Assembly (NCBI GenBank): GCA_964392915.1
Contig: CAYMRS010000009.1
Span: forward strand, 4,876 to 68,875
Direction: 5' to 3'
Length of the DNA stretch: 64,000 nucleotides
Source of the DNA: JAAYUK01 sp964392915
GTDB lineage: Bacteria > Nitrospirota > Thermodesulfovibrionia > Thermodesulfovibrionales > Dissulfurispiraceae
Positions 1-7,073 of this stretch are shown piece by piece. The position numbers and the translations under genes are program-made. Positions within the stretch are counted from its first letter, which is position 1. Each line of letters begins with the position of its first letter. Below the pieces are notes generated by a model, which worked only from the letters and a program-made list of their open reading frames with translations, did not search any database and was not told where the DNA came from.

Positions 1-405
1 GATGAGGTTTTCAAGGAGTTTGTCGAGCAGCATCTGGTGCAGCCGACCTTCATCATTGATTATCCGGTAGAGCTTTCGCCGCTCGCGAAGCGGAAGCCGG
101 AAAGTCCCGAGCTTGTCGAGCGTTTTGAGCTCTTCATTGCGGCGCGGGAAATGGCGAATGCTTTCTCTGAACTTAATGATCCGATCGATCAGCGCGGGCG
201 TTTTGAAAGTCAGGTTGAAGCAAAAGAGAAAGGTGACGATGAGGCCCACGCGATGGATGAAGACTTTGTGCGCGCTCTCGAATACGGCATGCCGCCGGCT
301 GCCGGCGAAGGCATCGGCATAGACCGGCTTGTCATGCTTCTGACGAATTCACCGTCGATTCGTGATGTCATCCTCTTCCCGCAGATGAAGCCGGAACAGC
401 CCTGA
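1..405 (+). CDS. lysS: Lysyl-tRNA synthetase, C-terminal part (cut by window start)
   Basis: Class II lysyl-tRNA synthetase, which charges tRNA-Lys in the cytoplasm. Only the last 134 codons are inside the window; the reading frame is open from base 1, so the true start lies upstream. The visible part holds the end of the catalytic core: the substrate-pocket stretch around AREMANAFSELNDP, and class II motif 3 near the C-terminus (GEGIGIDRLVMLL followed by DVILFPQMKP). It ends in TGA, showing that UGA is an ordinary stop here, which matters for the recoded gene at 33.4 kb. lolC follows after about 85 bases. Confidence 0.96.
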   Translation, partial: DEVFKEFVEQHLVQPTFIIDYPVELSPLAKRKPESPELVERFELFIAAREMANAFSELNDPIDQRGRFESQVEAKEKGDDEAHAMDEDFVRALEYGMPPAAGEGIGIDRLVMLLTNSPSIRDVILFPQMKPEQP

Positions 406-489
406 TACAATGACAAGAACTCAGAACTCAGAATTCAGAATCCGGAAGTTCAAGGGCGGCGCCTTCCGGCTTCCCGCTTCTGACGCGTC

Positions 490-1719
490 ATGAGAATTCC
501 CTACCAGCTCTTCATCGCTCTCCGCTATCTGAAGTCCAAGAAACGGCACGGAGGCATCTCGTTCAATACCGCCGTGTCAATCGGTGGTGTCGCGGTCGGC
601 GTCATGGCGCTTCTGGTCGTGCTTTCGGTCATGACCGGATTTCATGAGGATCTTCAGGGCAAGATTCTGGGCGCAAATGCTCATGCCGTTGTGCTGAACC
701 ACAAGGGCGCCATGGAAAAACATTCGTCGGTCATGGAGACGCTGAAGAGCGACTCTCGGATTATCGCGGCATCGCCGTTTGCGCTGGGGCAGGTGATGCT
801 TTCATCCGGCAAAAGGGCGCACGGAGTTTACATGCGCGGCATTGACCCGCAGCTTGAAATGAAAACGACCGAAATCCTCCGGAAGCTGAAAGTCGGCTCT
901 GTTGACAATCTTCAGCCGAAAGACGGCAGGCCATGGATTGTTATCGGCTATGAGCTTGCCGGAATGCTTGGCATTATCCCCGGAGATGTCGTGAATGTGG
1001 TCTCTCCTGTTGGTGAAGTCGGACCGCTCGGCATGCTGCCGAAGGTGAAGCAGTTTGTTGTGGTGGATGTGTTCCAGATGGGCATGTTCGAGTACGATGC
1101 AAATCTCGTGCTGACCGATCTCAAATCAGCGCAGGACTTTTTCGGCTACGGCAGCGCCGTGACCGGCATCGAACTGCGGCTGCAGGACCCATACAAGGCA
1201 AATCTCGTGCATCCGCTGGTTACGGAGAAGCTTGGCTTTCCTTTTTACGCGCGCGACTGGATGCAGATGAACCGCAACCTGTTTTCCGCCCTGAAGCTCG
1301 AGAAAATCGCGATGTTTGTGATCCTGGTGCTGATTATTCTGGTTGCGTCGTTCAATATCGTCAGTACGCTCATGATGAATGTCGTGGAGAAAGAGCGGGA
1401 GATCGCGATCCTGAAATCAATGGGCTCTACAAACCGCGAAATCATGCACATATTCATGCTTCAGGGACTGTTTATCGGTCTTGTCGGCACGGCAATCGGC
1501 GTTACCCTCGGCTCGATTCTCTGTTATATTCTGAACGAATACAAGCTTATCGATCTGCCCGCGGAGATTTACTATCTGAGCAAGCTCCCGGTAAAAGTGA
1601 ATCTGCTCGATTTTGCCATAGTAGCGGTGTCCGCGATTACCATCAGTTTCCTTTCGACGATCTACCCGTCGTATCAGGCGGCAAAGTTAAATCCTGTAGA
1701 ACCGTTGAGGTATGAGTGA
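490..1719 (+). CDS. lolC: Lipoprotein-releasing ABC transporter permease, LolC/LolE family
   Basis: Inner-membrane permease of the Lol complex, which extracts outer-membrane lipoproteins and passes them to the periplasmic carrier. 409 residues, the usual length. One membrane helix near residues 23-47, a long periplasmic MacB-like domain (about 50-265), then three C-terminal helices of the FtsX fold, with the conserved EKEREIAILKSMG loop after the second helix. lolD lies two genes downstream, so the system is LolC(E)/LolD with a single permease gene here. It ends in TGA overlapping the next start. Confidence 0.93.
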   Translation: MRIPYQLFIALRYLKSKKRHGGISFNTAVSIGGVAVGVMALLVVLSVMTGFHEDLQGKILGANAHAVVLNHKGAMEKHSSVMETLKSDSRIIAASPFALGQVMLSSGKRAHGVYMRGIDPQLEMKTTEILRKLKVGSVDNLQPKDGRPWIVIGYELAGMLGIIPGDVVNVVSPVGEVGPLGMLPKVKQFVVVDVFQMGMFEYDANLVLTDLKSAQDFFGYGSAVTGIELRLQDPYKANLVHPLVTEKLGFPFYARDWMQMNRNLFSALKLEKIAMFVILVLIILVASFNIVSTLMMNVVEKEREIAILKSMGSTNREIMHIFMLQGLFIGLVGTAIGVTLGSILCYILNEYKLIDLPAEIYYLSKLPVKVNLLDFAIVAVSAITISFLSTIYPSYQAAKLNPVEPLRYE

Positions 1720-1955
1720 TGAAAACTATCAGAAAATTGGGGTGTCTGGGATTGATCGTTGTCATCGTATTCCTTCTGATGGCGGCTTTCAGCGGCGGAG
1801 AACAGTTCCGGGAGTGGGGCGAAAAAGTTCCTGTGGCAACTGCGAAAAAGTATTTTGAACAGGTTGCGCAGAAGGCTGATGCCATCAAGGAAGATCTCGA
1901 CAGATGGAAGGAAAGTGTCGGGCGCAGTACCGGCGCGAAGAAGAAATATGAATAG
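1719..1955 (+). CDS. Small membrane-anchored protein of unknown function between lolC and lolD
   Basis: 78 residues from the ATG that overlaps the lolC stop (TGATG); a GTG one codon earlier is also possible. An N-terminal hydrophobic helix (about residues 7-25, LGLIVVIVFLLMAAF) is followed by a charged, probably helical tail with several Lys/Glu residues. This fits a single-pass or signal-anchored protein with a periplasmic tail. It is tightly packed between lolC and lolD (6 bases to lolD), so it is translated with the lipoprotein exporter. I do not recognise a family. Confidence 0.7.
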   Translation: MKTIRKLGCLGLIVVIVFLLMAAFSGGEQFREWGEKVPVATAKKYFEQVAQKADAIKEDLDRWKESVGRSTGAKKKYE

Positions 1956-1961
1956 AAACGC

Positions 1962-2678
1962 ATGGCTGAGCTGATTACGGTCCGGAATCTTTCGAAGTCC
2001 TTCACCATGCCTGCCGGCGAAGTGCCGGTGCTGAGCGATCTTAATCTGTCATTTGTTTCCGGTGAAATGGTGAGCATCGTCGGGGCTTCGGGAGCGGGGA
2101 AGAGCACGTTTCTGCATATTCTCGGCACGCTCGACACGCCGACGAGCGGATCGGTGGAGTTTCACATTCCCTGGCAGGGGGCGGATGAGGGCGGAGTTAA
2201 TCCTTTTTCGCTGAGCGGAGAAGCGCTCTCCGTGTTCAGGAACAGCGCAATCGGCTTTGTCTTTCAGTTCCACCATCTTCTGCCTGAATTCAGCGCGCTT
2301 GAAAATGTGATGATGCCGGGCTTCATCGGACGCAGGAGAGGGCATGCCGGAGCCGGGAAGATTCAGGAGCATTCGGAAGATCTCCTTACCCGGCTTGGTC
2401 TCGGCAAGCGCATGCATCACAAGCCCGGGGAATTGTCGGGCGGCGAGCAGCAGCGTGTCGCGGTTGCCCGGGCTCTGGTGAATCAGCCAAGGGTGCTTTT
2501 TGCCGATGAGCCTACCGGAAATCTTGACACAAAGACCGGTGAAGAGCTTTTCGCGTTGCTTGAACTGCTGAACAGGGAGCGGGGCATTACCATTATTCTC
2601 GTGACGCACAATGAGGCTCTCGCAGCACGGTGCCACCGGCGTCTGCAGATGGCGGACGGTAAGTTGTTGAATAGTTAG
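1962..2678 (+). CDS. lolD: Lipoprotein-releasing ABC transporter ATPase LolD
   Basis: ATP-binding subunit that powers lipoprotein release with LolC. 238 residues. Walker A GASGAGKST at 41-49, Q-loop near FVFQFHHLLPEF, ABC signature LSGGEQQRVAVARAL, Walker B VLFADEPTGNLD, and H-loop VTHNEAL. The sequence between Walker A and the Q-loop (about residues 66-84) has a slightly longer, charged insert than usual. It follows the small membrane protein by 6 bases and is followed by thrS, so it sits within one transcription unit. Confidence 0.94.
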   Translation: MAELITVRNLSKSFTMPAGEVPVLSDLNLSFVSGEMVSIVGASGAGKSTFLHILGTLDTPTSGSVEFHIPWQGADEGGVNPFSLSGEALSVFRNSAIGFVFQFHHLLPEFSALENVMMPGFIGRRRGHAGAGKIQEHSEDLLTRLGLGKRMHHKPGELSGGEQQRVAVARALVNQPRVLFADEPTGNLDTKTGEELFALLELLNRERGITIILVTHNEALAARCHRRLQMADGKLLNS

Positions 2679-2684
2679 TCGGAA

Positions 2685-4622
2685 ATGGGCTATGATACTT
2701 ACCTATATTTTGTGCATGGAGGAATTACCATCAAACTGATCCTGCCTGACGGTACGGTCGTAGACCGTGAGCCGGCTGAGCTCAAAAAGGATATCGAAGC
2801 ATCACGGGCGCTTGCCCTCAAGATCAACGGTGACCTGACTGATCTCTCCGCCGCAGAAACGGTTGCGCCTGATGTTGCCGTCGAACTCATTACCTTTGCG
2901 TCCCCTGAAGGAAAAGAGCTGTATCGCCACAGCACGTCACATATCATGGCGCACGCGGTGAAATTGCTCTACCCGGAGACCAGGGTTACCATCGGTCCCG
3001 CAATAGATGAAGGGTTCTATTACGACTTCGACCGCGCGGAACCGTTCACTCCTGAAGACCTCGCCAAAATCGAGGCGAAGATGAAAGAGATAATCAAGAA
3101 AAACTCTCCGTTTGTCCGCAAGGTAGTTTCCCGCGCGGAAGCGATAGCCCTGTTTGAGCAGATGGGGGAAACCTATAAAGTCGAGCTGATTGAGGCTCTC
3201 CCCGACGAAACCGTATCTCTTTATGAGAATGACGGTTTTATTGATCTCTGCCGTGGCCCGCATCTGCACCGCACCGGTCGGGTGAAGGCATTCAAGCTGC
3301 TGAGTGTTGCCGGGGCATACTGGCGCGGCGACGCAAAGAACCGGATGCTGCAGCGCATTTACGGCACGAGCTTTGAGACGAAGGACGAACTGAAGGCATA
3401 CCTCGACTTCCTCGAAGAGGTGAAAAAGCGTGACCATCGCCGCATCGGCAAGGAAATGGACCTTTTTTCGACGGACGAGGAGATCGGTTCCGGCCTGATC
3501 CTCTGGCATCCCAACGGCGCCATTATACGCAGGACGATTGAAGACTTCTGGCGCGATGAGCATGTGAAGGCTGATTATCAGATTCTCTACACGCCGCATA
3601 TCGCGCGACTGAAACTCTGGGAGCGGAGCGGCCATTGGCAGTTTTACCGCGAGAATATGTACGAGCCGATGGAGATTGACGACGTTGCCTATGAGCTGAA
3701 GCCGATGAACTGTCCGTTCCACATCAGCATTTACAAGAGCTTGTTGCGTAGCTATCGCGACCTGCCCGTTCGTTACGCGGAACTCGGCACGGTATACCGC
3801 TATGAGAAGTCGGGCGTTCTGCACGGCCTTCTCCGGGTCCGCGGTTTCACGCAGGACGACGCGCACATCTTCTGCCGTGAAGATCAGGTCAAAGATGAGA
3901 TACAGAAAATCCTCAACTTTACGCTCTTTGTGCTGAATACGTTTGGCTTTGTTCACTATGACATTTACCTGTCAACGCAGCCTGATAAGTTTGTCGGCAC
4001 GCCGGAAATATGGGAGCGCTCCACTGAAGCGCTGAAGCTCGCGCTTGAGGCGAATAATCTGCACTACGAGGTTGACCAGGGCGGCGGAGCCTTCTACGGT
4101 CCGAAAATCGACATCAAGATCAAGGACGCGCTGAATCGGTCCTGGCAGTGCAGTACTATCCAGCTTGATTTCAATAATCCTGATCGGTTCGACATGAACT
4201 ATCGGGGCAGCGACGGCAAAGAACACCGTCCAATCATGATACACCGGGCGCTTATGGGCTCGCTTGAGCGATTCTTCGGCATTCTTGTGGAGCATTATGC
4301 CGGGAACTTTCCGGTCTGGCTGACGCCGACGCAGGTCGCCGTGCTCACCATTGCGGAGCGGCATGAGCCGTTCGCACAGGAGGTGGCGCAGCAGCTGAAG
4401 GGGCAGGGGTTCCGCGTGCATCTGGACGCTGACAATGAGAAAATCGGCTACAAGATTCGCCGCGCAACAATGAAAAAAATACCGTATCTTGTTCTTCTTG
4501 GCGACCGTGAGGTCGAGGAGAGAAAAATTACGGTACGTAAACGGGACGGTGAGAACATCGGTCCTTATACCATACAGGAGTTTGCAGGCTTTCTCTCGGA
4601 AGCCGTCCGGAACAAACAGTAA
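2685..4622 (+). CDS. thrS: Threonyl-tRNA synthetase
   Basis: Class II synthetase charging tRNA-Thr. Domains in order: TGS domain (beginning IKLILPDGT), the second editing domain with HSTSHIMAHAV and the zinc-type HxxxH/C set, catalytic core (LKPMNCPFHI, HGLLRVRGFTQDDAH, MIHRALMGSLERFFG) and C-terminal anticodon-binding domain. The ATG at 2685 gives 645 residues but has no good Shine-Dalgarno and adds a 15-residue tail absent from the family. GGAGG at 2718-2722 lies 7 bases before an in-frame ATC (2730) at the expected N-terminus, so the real start may be AUC (630 residues). Followed by infC. Confidence 0.95.
   Translation: MGYDTYLYFVHGGITIKLILPDGTVVDREPAELKKDIEASRALALKINGDLTDLSAAETVAPDVAVELITFASPEGKELYRHSTSHIMAHAVKLLYPETRVTIGPAIDEGFYYDFDRAEPFTPEDLAKIEAKMKEIIKKNSPFVRKVVSRAEAIALFEQMGETYKVELIEALPDETVSLYENDGFIDLCRGPHLHRTGRVKAFKLLSVAGAYWRGDAKNRMLQRIYGTSFETKDELKAYLDFLEEVKKRDHRRIGKEMDLFSTDEEIGSGLILWHPNGAIIRRTIEDFWRDEHVKADYQILYTPHIARLKLWERSGHWQFYRENMYEPMEIDDVAYELKPMNCPFHISIYKSLLRSYRDLPVRYAELGTVYRYEKSGVLHGLLRVRGFTQDDAHIFCREDQVKDEIQKILNFTLFVLNTFGFVHYDIYLSTQPDKFVGTPEIWERSTEALKLALEANNLHYEVDQGGGAFYGPKIDIKIKDALNRSWQCSTIQLDFNNPDRFDMNYRGSDGKEHRPIMIHRALMGSLERFFGILVEHYAGNFPVWLTPTQVAVLTIAERHEPFAQEVAQQLKGQGFRVHLDADNEKIGYKIRRATMKKIPYLVLLGDREVEERKITVRKRDGENIGPYTIQEFAGFLSEAVRNKQ
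2718..2732 (+). promoter_or_regulatory. Shine-Dalgarno and candidate AUC start of thrS
   Basis: GGAGG at 2718-2722, seven-base spacer, then ATC (2730-2732) in the thrS frame exactly where the TGS domain starts. The same GGAGG-N7-ATC layout starts infC just downstream. The upstream ATG (2685) lacks such a site. Confidence 0.45.
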
Positions 4623-4673
4623 ACGCGGACAGACGGAGCTGCCGTCGGAATCCGCATGCACGGAGGTGACAAC

Positions 4674-5177
4674 ATCAGCAAAGACATTGTCAGAGTGAAT
4701 GAGCAGATCAGGGTTCGCGAGGTGCGGCTGATCGACGACGAGGGAGCACAGCTCGGTGTAGTGCCGATTTCCCAGGCTCTCCAACTCGCTCGGGAAAAGG
4801 GATTTGACCTTGTGGAAGTCGCCGCGGCTGCTGCACCGCCGGTTTGCCGGGTGATGGACTACGGCAAGTACAAATACCAGATGGGGAAGAAGAATACCCA
4901 GAAGAAGACGACCGACCTGAAAGAGGTGAAGCTGCGGCCCCAGATTTCGGAGCACGATCTTGAGCTGAAGATCCGGAATATGCGGCGTTTCCTCGATGAA
5001 GGGGATAAGGCGAAGGTCATCATGTTCTTCCGCGGACGCGAGATTGTGCGGCCCGAGATCGGCATGAAGGTATTTGAGAAGATCAAGGTTGCGCTTCCCG
5101 GAAAGTACACCATTGAACAGCAGCCTCGGCTTGAAGGCAACCATATCACCATGGTGCTTGCGCCGAGCAGCAAATAG
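4674..5177 (+). CDS. infC: Translation initiation factor IF-3, with AUC start codon
   Basis: IF-3 binds the 30S subunit, checks the start codon and keeps the subunits apart. N-domain (VNEQIRVREVRLIDDEG) and C-domain (KEVKLRPQISEHDLELK, VIMFFRGREI) are complete; 167 residues. The start is placed at ATC 4674 behind GGAGGTGA (4662-4669). An in-frame ATG at 4656 would lie upstream of this Shine-Dalgarno and add an unusual MHGGDN tail. A rare start codon is the known feature by which IF-3 represses its own translation. Part of the thrS-infC-rpmI-rplT cluster. Confidence 0.93.
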   Translation: MSKDIVRVNEQIRVREVRLIDDEGAQLGVVPISQALQLAREKGFDLVEVAAAAAPPVCRVMDYGKYKYQMGKKNTQKKTTDLKEVKLRPQISEHDLELKIRNMRRFLDEGDKAKVIMFFRGREIVRPEIGMKVFEKIKVALPGKYTIEQQPRLEGNHITMVLAPSSK

Positions 5178-5265
5178 AGGGCAAAAGCGACTTTAGAACT
5201 GCGGATTATTCCGGCTTTTATGATTCATACATGACGGTTCATTTTTGCGTAAAGGAGGGAGAATT

Positions 5266-5463
5266 ATGCCAAAACTTAAAACGCACAGAGGCGCTGCCAA
5301 GCGGTTCAGCATAACCGGCAGCGGTAAGGTCAGGAGATACAAGGCGTACAGAGGACACCTGCTCACCGGCAAGAGCCCGAAGCGAATTCGGGGTCTGCGT
5401 GCGAGCAGCCTGATCCCCAAGGTGTTCGAGGACAGAATCAAGAAACTGCTTCCTTATAAGTAG
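5266..5463 (+). CDS. rpmI: 50S ribosomal protein L35
   Basis: 65 residues beginning MPKLKTHRGAAKRF, the classic bL35 N-terminus, very basic throughout (KSPKRIRGLR). The start at 5266 follows AAAGGAGGG, better than an in-frame ATG seven codons upstream. It lies between infC and rplT in the standard infC-rpmI-rplT order, which places it in one transcript with IF-3. Confidence 0.96.
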   Translation: MPKLKTHRGAAKRFSITGSGKVRRYKAYRGHLLTGKSPKRIRGLRASSLIPKVFEDRIKKLLPYK

Positions 5464-5630
5464 CAAAGGCATGCAGCGACCCGGCTGCGTGCGGGTGGAG
5501 TCACGGGCATCAGCAGGAGAGAAATCCTGATTGCCCCGGTCTGTTTTATTAAACTCTCAGTTCAATTTTGAACAGCAATGAATCCGTCCCTGGCCAACCA
5601 GGACTGCCAGAACGGATGCAAGGAGGAACA

Positions 5631-5978
5631 ATGCCAAGAGCACGTGGTGGATTCAAGACAAGACAGCGTCATAAAAAAGTCCTTGACAGAGCAAAAGGGT
5701 ATGTGGGCGGGAAGAGCCGTCTCTTTGTAAATGCCAAGGAGCAGGTCAACAAGGCCCTGCTAGCTTCCTACAATGACAGAAGGCTGAAGAAGCGTGAGTT
5801 CCGAGCGCTCTGGATTGCGCGCATCAATGCCGCAGTCCGTCCGCTCGGTCTGACATACAGTCAGTTCATGGATCGCCTCAAAAAGGCGAATATTGAGCTG
5901 GATCGCCGTTCGCTTGCTGAGCTTGCGTACAGTGACATGGATGCCTTTAAGGCGCTTGTCGCGCAGGTCAATCGCTGA
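5631..5978 (+). CDS. rplT: 50S ribosomal protein L20
   Basis: bL20, an early assembly protein of the 50S subunit and in many bacteria a repressor of its own operon. 115 residues starting MPRARGGFKTRQRHKK, start at 5631 behind AGGAGG. The globular C-terminal part (ALWIARINAAVRPLGLTYSQFM) is complete. The 167-base gap from rpmI is longer than the other spacings in this block and could hold an L20-binding leader, though I see no certain structure. A strong hairpin terminator follows directly. Confidence 0.96.
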   Translation: MPRARGGFKTRQRHKKVLDRAKGYVGGKSRLFVNAKEQVNKALLASYNDRRLKKREFRALWIARINAAVRPLGLTYSQFMDRLKKANIELDRRSLAELAYSDMDAFKALVAQVNR

Positions 5979-5993
5979 TTCGTCAATGCCGGC

Positions 5994-6038
5994 ATGCGTC
6001 TTTCCGGGCACGGGTGCCCGGAAAGACGCATTTTCTTA
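5994..6038 (+). terminator. Strong rho-independent terminator or attenuator between rplT and pheS
   Basis: Uninterrupted 17-bp stem (5994-6010 with 6015-6031; core GCGTCTTTCCGGGCA) around a CGGG tetraloop, followed by TTTTCTT. It ends the ribosomal block and stands 28-35 bases before the pheS start, so pheST must be read through it or from a promoter inside rplT. Confidence 0.85.
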
Positions 6039-6065
6039 CCTACCGATACAGACTGGAACTCTGGT

Positions 6066-7073
6066 ATGAATGAAGAATTGAAAACTAGTGTTATCGAAGA
6101 ACTGAAAACGATTACATCCCTGCCCGAACTGGCGCAGCTGAAAGCCAGATATCTCGGCAGGAAGGGCCTCGTCACGCTGCAGGTGAAGACTCTCGGAGCG
6201 CTTTCCGCTGAAGAACGTCCCCTCGCGGGTAAGCGCATAAATGAAATGAAAGAGGCAGTTGAAGCGGCCTGCGCTGCGCGGGAAGATGAGTTGACGCAGC
6301 ACGACCTTGCGAAGCGCCTTGCCTCCGAATCGATTGATATCACCCTTCCGGGACTGACGTCCGGGATCGGCCGCGAGCATCCCATCAACACCGTTCTCAA
6401 CGAAATTATCGACATATTTGTCCGCATGGGCTTTTCCGTTGAGGAGGGGCCCGAAATAGAACTCGACCGCTATAATTTTGAAGCCCTGAATATTCCGAAG
6501 GACCATCCCGCGCGCGATATGCAGGATACCTTTTATGTGAGTGAGGATGTCGTGCTGCGCACGCATACCTCGCCGGTGCAGGTGCGGGTGATGGAGCAGA
6601 AACCGCCGCCGCTCCGGTTCATCGCTCCCGGAAAAGTCTACCGGTGTGACGCGGATGTTTCGCATACCCCCATGTTTCATCAGGTCGAAGGACTGATGGT
6701 CGATGAGGGCATCACCTTCAGCAACCTGAAGGGTGTGCTTGAGGCATTTGTCCACCAGATGTTCGGGCCGGGAGTGCCGGTGCGTTTTCGACCGAGCTTT
6801 TTCCCGTTCACCGAGCCGTCGGCTGAAGTTGATATCGGCTGCATCCTCTGCGGAGGATCGGGCTGCCGTGTCTGCAAGGGCTCAGGTTTTCTTGAGGTGC
6901 TTGGCGCCGGAATGGTAAACCCGAAAGTGCTTGGCTTTTGCGGCATCGACACGGAGAGATACACAGGTTTTGCGTTCGGCATGGGTGTTGAGCGTATCAC
7001 GATGCTCAAATACCGCATCGATGACATTCGGCTCTTTTTTGACAATGACTTACGATTCCTGAGGCAATTCTAA
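6066..7073 (+). CDS. pheS: Phenylalanyl-tRNA synthetase alpha subunit
   Basis: Catalytic subunit of the alpha2beta2 enzyme. 335 residues from the ATG at 6066. N-terminal coiled-coil (about 1-90) that binds tRNA, then the class II core: motif 1 around GIGREHPINTVLNEI, motif 2 with HTSPVQVRVM and VYRCDADVSHTPMFHQVEG, and motif 3 FAFGMGVERITMLKY. A Cys-rich insert, CILCGGSGCRVCKGSGF, sits where many bacterial PheS proteins have it. The open frame extends upstream into the terminator hairpin, which is not coding. One-base overlap with pheT. Confidence 0.95.
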   Translation: MNEELKTSVIEELKTITSLPELAQLKARYLGRKGLVTLQVKTLGALSAEERPLAGKRINEMKEAVEAACAAREDELTQHDLAKRLASESIDITLPGLTSGIGREHPINTVLNEIIDIFVRMGFSVEEGPEIELDRYNFEALNIPKDHPARDMQDTFYVSEDVVLRTHTSPVQVRVMEQKPPPLRFIAPGKVYRCDADVSHTPMFHQVEGLMVDEGITFSNLKGVLEAFVHQMFGPGVPVRFRPSFFPFTEPSAEVDIGCILCGGSGCRVCKGSGFLEVLGAGMVNPKVLGFCGIDTERYTGFAFGMGVERITMLKYRIDDIRLFFDNDLRFLRQF

